NCBI RefSeq assembly: GCF_021325795.1
Contig: NZ_JAHPZX010000001.1
Span: 434,001-498,000, forward strand
DNA: 64,000 nucleotides
DNA from: Bordetella sp. LUAb4
GTDB taxonomy: Bacteria > Pseudomonadota > Gammaproteobacteria > Burkholderiales > Burkholderiaceae_B
Direction: 5' to 3'
How positions within the stretch are numbered: the first letter of the stretch is position 1; each line of letters begins with the position of its first letter. The translations under genes and the position numbers were made by a program. Shown piece by piece: positions 1 to 6,270 of the stretch. The notes under the pieces were generated by a model. That model was not told the origin of the DNA. It made no database searches and saw only the letters and a program-made list of their open reading frames with translations.

Positions 1-686
1 AGGTTGTTGAACCCGAACGTGATGAGCAGAATGGCCGCCGCGGCCAGGATGATGCCGACCACATCGATATTCACCTCGGGGCGCCCGCGGTCGGCTTTCA
101 GGCGAAAACTCAATACCAGGATGATGGCCGACAGCGCGATCAGAATGCCGAACACCGGCCGCCAGCCGATATACGTACCCAGCACACCGCCGATCAGGAA
201 GGCCGATACGCCGGCGCCCGCGCGGGCGGAGCCCAGGGCGCCGACGGCAGTGGCCTGCTGCGTCCCGTGATAATTCTCCGCGATCAACGCCACCAGGGAC
301 GGCACCATGGCCGCGCCGGCCAGACCGCTCAAGGCCTGCGCGGAGATCATCGTCAAGGCGTTCGGACTGATCGTCATCAACACCTGCGCGGCGCCGAATA
401 CGATCACGGACAGCCGGAACACCACCACGGAACCAAAGCGCTGATTCAACTTGGCGCCCAGCATGACGAAGGCAGCCACCGACAGCGAATACATGACGAT
501 ACCGGTGGCAATCGTGGTAGGCGGCACATTGAAGCTCTTCACCATGCCGCCCATCGCCACCGGTAGTGACGCGACGTTGAAGGACATCAGGATCTGGGCA
601 AGGGCGATGGTGATCATCGGCACCCATGAAGCTTTTGCCTCCATGGAATACGCGCCCCCCCCAACTGTCGTCGACTGACTTTGCAT
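1..686 (-). CDS. MFS transporter, N-terminal part (truncated by window edge)
   Basis: The reading frame stays open through the left edge, so only about 228 N-terminal residues are present. They form alternating hydrophobic helices with the MFS hallmarks: a loop GAKLNQRFG after TM2 (motif A region) and GLAGAAMVPSL around TM4, followed by GSARAGAGVSAFLIGGVLG near TM5. It is an inner-membrane secondary transporter of unknown substrate, drug/solute class. The ATG at 686 has AGGAA six bases upstream; a second in-frame ATG at 644 lies just after a run of eight G, so either could be used. It lies 87 bases behind the glutaminase gene on the same strand and may be co-transcribed, which would suggest a glutamine- or glutamate-related solute. 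That link is inference. Confidence 0.85.
   Translation of the reverse strand, partial: MQSQSTTVGGGAYSMEAKASWVPMITIALAQILMSFNVASLPVAMGGMVKSFNVPPTTIATGIVMYSLSVAAFVMLGAKLNQRFGSVVVFRLSVIVFGAAQVLMTISPNALTMISAQALSGLAGAAMVPSLVALIAENYHGTQQATAVGALGSARAGAGVSAFLIGGVLGTYIGWRPVFGILIALSAIILVLSFRLKADRGRPEVNIDVVGIILAAAAILLITFGFNN
655..662 (-). repeat. Homopolymeric G8 tract in the 5' end of the MFS gene
   Basis: Eight consecutive C on the + strand (G on the coding strand) fall at codons 9-11 counted from the ATG at 686. A one-base slip would break translation from that ATG but not from the in-frame ATG at 644. Confidence 0.6.
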
Positions 687-773
687 CGTTCATTCCTGCT
701 GAATAGGCGTGCCTGGATAACACCGACATTCGAACTCGATATGCGAGAAGGCGCGCGCGGTTAACTCAACGTG

Positions 774-1778
774 TCAACCATGTTCCCGAAAAGGCTCGGA
801 AACGAACATGTCCATGCCGAGGCGGCGCGAAAGGAAACGCGAAGCAAGCTGCCCCTTGACGCTATTACCCGCGCTGTCCAACAAAGGCGCAAAGGTACCC
901 AGCCCGCTTTTACCGGGCGACACCGTGACGATGCCGCCGCCTATCCCGCTTTTGCCGGGTAGTCCCACATCGCACAGCCAGTCGCCGGAGGTCTCGTACA
1001 TGCCGGCGGTCACCATCACCGCCAGGGTGTAATGGCACACCTCGTTGTCGACGACCCACTCTCCCGTCACGGGGTTGATGCCACCGTCGGCCAGCGTGGC
1101 GCCCATGACGGCCAGATCTCTTGCATTGATGTCCAGGCAACATTGCCGGGTGTAGAGATCCGTGGCGGTTTTTGCATCGCAACCGAGACGGCCGTAGCCG
1201 AACAGGACATTGGCAATGCCGCGATTGCGGAAATTGGTGGCTGATGCGGAGGCATAGACCTCCTCATTGACCGAGAGCTTTCTTCCGGCGAAGGTCGAAA
1301 GTCCGTTGAGGATCAGCGCCCATTTTTCCTCGGCGCTTGTGCCGGGTATCAGGCTGGTGGTGGCGATGGCGCCGGAATTCACCATCGGATTGGTGCGTCC
1401 GTCCGGGGTGCGCTCGATGGCCGACAAGGAATTGAATGGCAGACCAGTGCTATTGACGCCCAGTTTTTCGCGGCAGGCCGCGGCGCCGATCGCCTGGCAT
1501 ACCAGGGCGAAGACGAAAGGCTTGGAGATACTCATGATGGTGAATGCGTGGTCGACGTCGCCCGCCGCATATACATGGCCATTGGTGCCGACCAGGCAAA
1601 TACCGAACAAGCCAGGGTCTACGCGCTCCAGGGCGGGATAGACCGTCGAAACCGTGCCGTCGGAATCGCTTCGAAACCGCGTATGCGCCTCGTGTACCAA
1701 TAACTCGACGACATAAGGGTCTGGCAAATGGCCAGTTGAAACATAATCAGCCGTGTCTTGACCCAGATTCTTCGACAT
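774..1778 (-). CDS. glsA: Glutaminase A (serine-dependent, beta-lactamase-like fold)
   Basis: Cytoplasmic glutaminase hydrolysing L-glutamine to L-glutamate and ammonia. Its 334 residues are near the family length (about 310). Family motifs are all present: the catalytic SxxK as SISKPF (about residue 83), NPMVNSGAI, the YGRLGCD segment, and near the C-terminus VGLPGKSGIGGGI, the counterpart of the KTG box. There is no signal peptide. The start at 1778 follows a G-rich Shine-Dalgarno (GGGGGA). An MFS transporter lies downstream on the same strand, and the upstream side is a 469-base divergent intergenic region. The enzyme may serve nitrogen acquisition or ammonia-based acid resistance; the sequence does not decide between them. 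Confidence 0.95.
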   Translation of the reverse strand: MSKNLGQDTADYVSTGHLPDPYVVELLVHEAHTRFRSDSDGTVSTVYPALERVDPGLFGICLVGTNGHVYAAGDVDHAFTIMSISKPFVFALVCQAIGAAACREKLGVNSTGLPFNSLSAIERTPDGRTNPMVNSGAIATTSLIPGTSAEEKWALILNGLSTFAGRKLSVNEEVYASASATNFRNRGIANVLFGYGRLGCDAKTATDLYTRQCCLDINARDLAVMGATLADGGINPVTGEWVVDNEVCHYTLAVMVTAGMYETSGDWLCDVGLPGKSGIGGGIVTVSPGKSGLGTFAPLLDSAGNSVKGQLASRFLSRRLGMDMFVSEPFREHG

Positions 1779-2247
1779 GGTTCCCCCAAGTCTGATCTAC
1801 GGTAAGGATGCGAGGTATTCGTACCTAAAGCTGATGACGCTAGAGCTGATAACGCGAACGTGCCGCTGATGGTACGCCTGAATTTGCGAATGATCCATAC
1901 GAGTGTGGTGTCGGGCCAACCGGGCAGCTTTGATATGGAATATAGGGCTCACCCTCGCGGGCGGCCTTGCGCGCCTGGGTTCGATAATGCCCCGGCGATG
2001 CGCCCCGGCAGAGCAATTCGTTACAGGAATTCCAGTGCCGTCCGCCCTCCCCCCGCAGCCATACGCAAAAAGACAAACTCCGTAACGAAATGCGTAGCTC
2101 GAGGCGACGGGGAAGATTGTCCCCCTATACGTCGCTCAGATAAGATCCCCGGGCATCTTCGCGGGCTCGCGGCGCAGGCCGCCGCAGCGCCGCCATGCCC
2201 ATTGCGCCACAGCCACGGCGCACATCCCGAGAGACGGAACCTGACCC
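1779..2247. other. Divergent intergenic region, no gene recognised
   Basis: These 469 bases separate glsA (minus) from the 487-residue putative effector gene (plus). Short frames here show no family features and no good ribosome binding site. The region must hold both promoters. No clear repeat or terminator was seen. Confidence 0.5.
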
Positions 2248-3711
2248 ATGGCCAAGGACAACGCGCAAGGCAATCAAACCGCGCAAGACGGTCGCGAGAT
2301 TGAAGTACTGGGCACTTGCCAGACCCAACCCAAGATGGACGCTCAGCACGACCACAATATCGCGCCGGCACTGGTTTGGTCCTATGCGCAGGAAGAAGCG
2401 CTGGTCAGCGTGAGCAATCAGCATGACCACGACAAATGCTACCGCCTGCTGCCGGATGCCGAGGATCGCGCCCGCCGCATCGCCGCGCGCTACGCCGGCC
2501 TGTATTTCGACAGTGCCGCCAAATCGAATGGGAAGGTGCAGTTCTATTGGCCCGCTTTGGCTGCCTTCGTGGTGAAGGACATCGTGGAAGCCTATCGCTT
2601 CGACCGAGAGAATGTGCTCGAAGGGGGTTGGAGCAACGCCGCGCGTACATCCGCCCTGCCTGCCCTGGTATCGCAAGGCTTGTCGGACGCATCGCCCTAT
2701 GCGCACGCCATGCGCGTCTATGTGGCATTGGCCAAGGGCAATCTGTGGCTGTACATGGACATCTATCCCTGGCTTTATTTCTTCCTGCGCTTCGGCATCA
2801 AGCAGGACGGCAGCCTGAACGAGGCCCGCCTGCGCAGCCATGTCGAGCAGCGCAATGCCACGGAGTATCAGCAGCAGTCCCGCAAGGCGGTCGAAGACTT
2901 GCCGTTTGGCCGGGCCTGGTTCGCCCGCCAGCAGGCGCGCCAGGCCAATGATCCCGTATACAAGCGCGCCGCGCAGTACTTCGAGACACGCCCCACATGG
3001 TCTGGCATGGATGGCGGGTACGGTGCACTTACCGCCGCATCCTACCAGGCCAGTAACTACGTGAAGGCGCACATCGCCAGCTATGACGGCGGCTATCATC
3101 TGCCGGTCGCGGCGAAGTGGCAACCGATGAGTGAAGCGTTCTATGTCATGGAGGAGGAGCGCATTGAGCTGACCCGCGTGGCGCAGGATAAAGCGGCGTT
3201 CGACCGCATGGACAAAATCGCTAAATTCCCGACCACGAAAGAAATTCGAGAAACCTACGAATTGCTGATCTCTGAGTTTTATGGCGGTCCGGAAGCGCAG
3301 GCCGAAATTCAACTCAGTGAGTTAAAAGTTATCGCTAGGCAAGAGCAGCTAAATATCCTGCAGCCGCTGATCTACGACGACCAAAAGTTGAAGGAAACGA
3401 TGGATATGAACCATCGTTTTGCCCGCGCCAGCGGAGGGGTCATGACGACCAAATACCGCGTCATTTACAGTGCCAAGCCCACTACTGATGACCCGAAATT
3501 GCAAACCGTATTCGACCCCCCCTCCGGACGCTGGCGTCAATTTCGGGATGGCATCATGAACGATCAACAAAGTCTGCCCAATCCTGTTGACCGAATGAAA
3601 TATGTCGGCCAAATTGCGAACGACTTCCATTACCTGATGAGCCACGATCGGACGTACATGGAAAGCGAATTGAAGACAATACGGGCGAGCGGCGGTGAAA
3701 AACATGCATAG
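2248..3711 (+). CDS. Large uncharacterised protein, candidate effector/toxin (DUF2515-like architecture suspected)
   Basis: A 487-residue soluble protein with no signal peptide and no clear membrane helix. The polar N-terminus (about 1-60) carries His-Asp clusters (DAQHDHN, NQHDHDK). The body is helix-rich and aromatic, for example WLYMDIYPWLYFFLRFG (about 168-184). The C-terminal about 100 residues (from FARASGG) are the part that reappears as a decayed copy downstream. The start at 2248 has GGAA eight bases upstream. The stop overlaps the next gene as ATGCATAG, so the two are translationally coupled. I do not recognise the function; weak resemblance to DUF2515-type proteins is only an impression. 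The context (two Tat-signal paralogues plus an orphan tail fragment) suggests a secreted antibacterial effector, which is inference. No PAAR, VgrG or Rhs domain is visible. A C7 tract sits at 3516-3522. Confidence 0.7.
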   Translation: MAKDNAQGNQTAQDGREIEVLGTCQTQPKMDAQHDHNIAPALVWSYAQEEALVSVSNQHDHDKCYRLLPDAEDRARRIAARYAGLYFDSAAKSNGKVQFYWPALAAFVVKDIVEAYRFDRENVLEGGWSNAARTSALPALVSQGLSDASPYAHAMRVYVALAKGNLWLYMDIYPWLYFFLRFGIKQDGSLNEARLRSHVEQRNATEYQQQSRKAVEDLPFGRAWFARQQARQANDPVYKRAAQYFETRPTWSGMDGGYGALTAASYQASNYVKAHIASYDGGYHLPVAAKWQPMSEAFYVMEEERIELTRVAQDKAAFDRMDKIAKFPTTKEIRETYELLISEFYGGPEAQAEIQLSELKVIARQEQLNILQPLIYDDQKLKETMDMNHRFARASGGVMTTKYRVIYSAKPTTDDPKLQTVFDPPSGRWRQFRDGIMNDQQSLPNPVDRMKYVGQIANDFHYLMSHDRTYMESELKTIRASGGEKHA

Positions 3712-4561
3712 ACGCCGCTTTCTGCGTGCTAGCGCCGTTAGTGCTGGCTTGCTCGCAGTGTCCGCCATTACTTATTTCAAAGCCAAAGGCGCACAAATGT
3801 CCGACATCCGTTTCGACCTGGGTAAGAACATCGTCGAGACTGCCAAGCAGTCCGGCGTGCCCGCCTTCACCAGTAATGACGTCAATGGCCTGATCTGGTA
3901 CAGCATTAACGACATCCCACCTCAGATCGAGGCCTTGTACACCCGGCCCGGCTTCGAAATTCAGTGGCGGGACCTGTTCGCCTTCACACTGCGGGCTGAT
4001 CGCAAACGCTCCGAGGATCTCCTCGTCCAGAACGTCACACTGCAGCATCGCGCCGACTTCAAGAACGACGCCGATGCCCAAGCCTTCGTCATGCAGACCA
4101 TCGCGCAGTTCACGCAAGGGCGCTGGAAACGCGCGTACCCCGATGACGTAGCGCGGCTGACCGGCAGGTCATCGCTGCTAGACGAGCGCGGCAAAATCAA
4201 CAGCTACGCCGCCAGCCCGGATCCCGCCTATGCCATGTCGCTGGAAGACTGGACAGAATTGATGCGCCTGGGCGCGAATTGGCGTTGGTCTGGCGACGGC
4301 ATACTGGCCAAACTGGCTGCATCGGCGGTGGGCAACAACCCTGACGGCTCGCCCTCCTACCAGTTGTCGCTCGATTTTTACATCGAAAAAATTTGGTACG
4401 ACGCGCTGGAAAAGGACCAACAGTACAAGATGAAGTCACTTGCAGAGAATGGTGTCGACACCGCCAAGCTGATCAAGGAAAACAAAGAGAAGCAGGCGGC
4501 CCGCAAGAAAATCCTGGAAGAGAACGCGATCAAGCGCGGCGACAAGGTACTGGGGGGCTAG
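3704..4561 (+). CDS. Tat-signal exported protein, copy 1 (candidate immunity protein)
   Basis: 285 residues. The N-terminus MHRRRFLRAS has a twin-arginine motif followed by a hydrophobic segment to about residue 24 and an AKGA cleavage-like site, so export to the periplasm is expected. The mature part has aromatic-rich stretches (TRPGFEIQWR, FTQGRWKRAYP, SLEDWTELMRLG) and a charged, probably helical tail (KENKEKQAARKKILEE). I chose ATG 3704 over GTG 3695 because GGTGA sits five bases before it and the same arrangement is kept in copy 2. It overlaps the upstream gene by eight bases, implying coupled synthesis. A second copy at 4908 is roughly three-quarters identical by eye, differing most in the central region. 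Function is unknown; a periplasmic immunity role fits the context but is inference. Confidence 0.75.
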   Translation: MHRRRFLRASAVSAGLLAVSAITYFKAKGAQMSDIRFDLGKNIVETAKQSGVPAFTSNDVNGLIWYSINDIPPQIEALYTRPGFEIQWRDLFAFTLRADRKRSEDLLVQNVTLQHRADFKNDADAQAFVMQTIAQFTQGRWKRAYPDDVARLTGRSSLLDERGKINSYAASPDPAYAMSLEDWTELMRLGANWRWSGDGILAKLAASAVGNNPDGSPSYQLSLDFYIEKIWYDALEKDQQYKMKSLAENGVDTAKLIKENKEKQAARKKILEENAIKRGDKVLGG

Positions 4562-4626
4562 TCCGCGGCGACATTGAAACCGCCGGCGCCGCTGACGGAT
4601 GGCTGCCGATACACGGCGCCGCGGAT

Positions 4627-4916
4627 TTTCGCCCGCGCCGGCGGCACTGTCATGACGAACAAATACTGCGTATATACAGCGCCGCAGCCTCGACCGATAA
4701 CCCAAAACTGCAAACAGTGATCAATTCCCGATGGCCGTCTGAGCGGCGTGTGGGATGGCATCGGGACCGATCACAAAGTCCGCCAATCCAGTCGACTGAA
4801 TGAAACATGTCGGCCGGATCGCGAGCGATTTCACAATCCGATGCACACCAATCGTCCGTACATAGCGCGCGAAATGACGACAACTCTGGAACGGGACGGT
4901 GAAAAATATGCATAGA
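4627..4916 (+). pseudogene. Decayed duplicate of the C-terminal end of the 2248-3711 gene (orphan tail)
   Basis: Nucleotides here align with about 3420-3712. The segment starts with the same TTCGCCCGCGCC and keeps PKLQTV-coding sequence in a shifted frame. It ends with the same GGTGAAAAA-ATGCATAG junction into the next Tat-signal gene. It is broken by small indels and stops and lacks any start, so it cannot encode a useful protein. It covers only the last 95 or so codons of the large gene. This shows that a unit of tail plus Tat-signal gene was duplicated in tandem, after which the tail decayed while the downstream gene stayed intact. Confidence 0.8.
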
Positions 4917-5765
4917 CGCCGCTTTCTACGTGCTGGCACCATTAGCGCCGGATTGGTCGCAATGTCCGCCATTGCCTATTTCAAAGCTAAAGGCGCACAA
5001 ATGTCCGATATCCGTTTCGACCTTGGCAAGAACATCGTCGAAACCGCCAGGCAATCCGGCGTGCCCGTATTCACCAGTAGCAATGTCAACGGGTACATAT
5101 CCTACAGCGTCAATGACATCCCGCCTCAGCTTACGGCTTTATATACACGGCCTGGCTACGAAATTCAGTGGCGGCAGCTATTCGCCTTTACGCTGTACAC
5201 CGATAAAAAGCGTTTCGAGGACCTGCTCGTGGAGTCAGCGGTCCTGCAGCATCGCGCCGACTTCAAAAGCCACGCCGAGGCCAAAGCCTTCGTCGAGCAG
5301 ACCATCGCGCAGTTCACGCAAGGGCGATGGAAGCGCGCGTACCCCGGCGACGTAGCGCGACTGACCGGCAGGTCGTCAATTCTGGACGAGCAAGGCGAAA
5401 TCAATAGCTACGCCGCCAGCCCGGATCCCGCCTATGCCATGTCGCTGGAAGACTGGACGGAATTGATGCGCCTGGGCGCGAATTGGTATTGGTCTGGCGA
5501 CGGCATATTGGCCAAGTTGAACGCGTCGGCTATAGGCACAAAGCGCAACGGCTCGCCAATGTATCAACTGGCCATCGATTTCGACATCGAAAAAATTCTG
5601 GATGAGACGCTGAAAAAAGACGAACAGTACAGGATGAAGTCACTGGCCAAGAATGGCGTCGACACCGCCAAGCTGATGAAGGAAAACAAAGAAAAGCAGG
5701 CGGCCCGCAAGAAGATCCTGGAAGAGAACGCGATCAAGCGCGGCGACAAGGTGCTGGGGGACTAG
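4908..5765 (+). CDS. Tat-signal exported protein, copy 2 (candidate immunity paralogue)
   Basis: 285 residues, a paralogue of the product at 3704. The twin-arginine signal (HRRRFLRAG), the block from MSDIRFDLGKN, the central FTQGRWKRAYP and MSLEDWTELMRLG segments, and the whole charged C-terminal tail are nearly identical. Differences cluster in residues about 45-125 and 205-240. The ATG at 4908 is preceded by GGTGA as in copy 1. A rho-independent terminator follows at 5830, so the operon probably runs from 2248 to here. Divergence limited to internal patches is what paralogous immunity proteins often show, but no partner has been demonstrated. Confidence 0.75.
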   Translation: MHRRRFLRAGTISAGLVAMSAIAYFKAKGAQMSDIRFDLGKNIVETARQSGVPVFTSSNVNGYISYSVNDIPPQLTALYTRPGYEIQWRQLFAFTLYTDKKRFEDLLVESAVLQHRADFKSHAEAKAFVEQTIAQFTQGRWKRAYPGDVARLTGRSSILDEQGEINSYAASPDPAYAMSLEDWTELMRLGANWYWSGDGILAKLNASAIGTKRNGSPMYQLAIDFDIEKILDETLKKDEQYRMKSLAKNGVDTAKLMKENKEKQAARKKILEENAIKRGDKVLGD

Positions 5766-5829
5766 TCCAAAGCAACACTGCAGCTGCGGGCGACGGTGAC
5801 GGGTCGCTTGACGGCACGCGACGTTGCAG

Positions 5830-5865
5830 ATGCCCGCGATAGCTAAGGCTGTCGCGGGCATTTTT
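5830..5865 (+). terminator. Rho-independent terminator
   Basis: A perfect 10-bp stem (ATGCCCGCGA / TCGCGGGCAT) with a 12-base loop, followed by TTTTATTTT. It lies 65 bases after the second Tat-signal gene and ends that operon. Confidence 0.85.
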
Positions 5866-6270
5866 ATTTTCAAAACGCTGTGGATGGTGTGCGTTGCGGC
5901 TCGCGTTGCTGCGGCGGTATTGCCGTATTGCCGTGCTGCGCCATTGCGGCACAGCCGGACTGCGCGGCGATGGCGATGGCGGTGGTAGAAGCGGTGGCGG
6001 CTTGTATCCAAAAGCGATCTCGGGGCCGCTCTGGATGGTATCCGGACAACTTTTCTACATCTTTCGAATACTACCTAAGCAGCATCTTCAGCCAACTTGA
6101 TGATATCCCTTCTTAATTTCTTTGAATTCAAACAAAAGGCGTATAAATTGCGTTTTTTTTCGCGGAAGCTCATCCGTTAACGCAGGCCAAGAAGTTGGGT
6201 AGCAACGCTCGCATAGCCATCGAGCAACGCTAGGACATCCAAATGTTGGCCGATATTTGGAGTATCCATT
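5866..6270 (+). other. Intergenic leader before the autotransporter gene
   Basis: No gene is recognised in these 405 bases. The left half has G/C-rich short imperfect repeats. The right half, about 6050-6160, is clearly AT-richer than its surroundings and includes TATAAA at 6142 and a T8 run, so it is the likely promoter region. No convincing -35 box at proper spacing was found. Confidence 0.45.

Larger units (their letters stand above)
3421..5765 (+). repeat. Tandem duplication of about 1.2 kb (effector tail plus Tat-signal gene)
   Basis: The two units begin near 3421 and 4627 and are offset by about 1204 bases. Each holds the 3' end of the large gene followed by a complete Tat-signal gene. 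The bases just after each stop codon still show weak similarity. The first unit is intact; in the second only the Tat-signal gene is. Confidence 0.8.

Noticed and set aside
2125-3312. A 395-codon minus-strand open frame
   Set aside because: Antisense shadow of the 487-residue gene, with no ribosome site; the plus-strand frame is supported by coupling to the Tat-signal gene.
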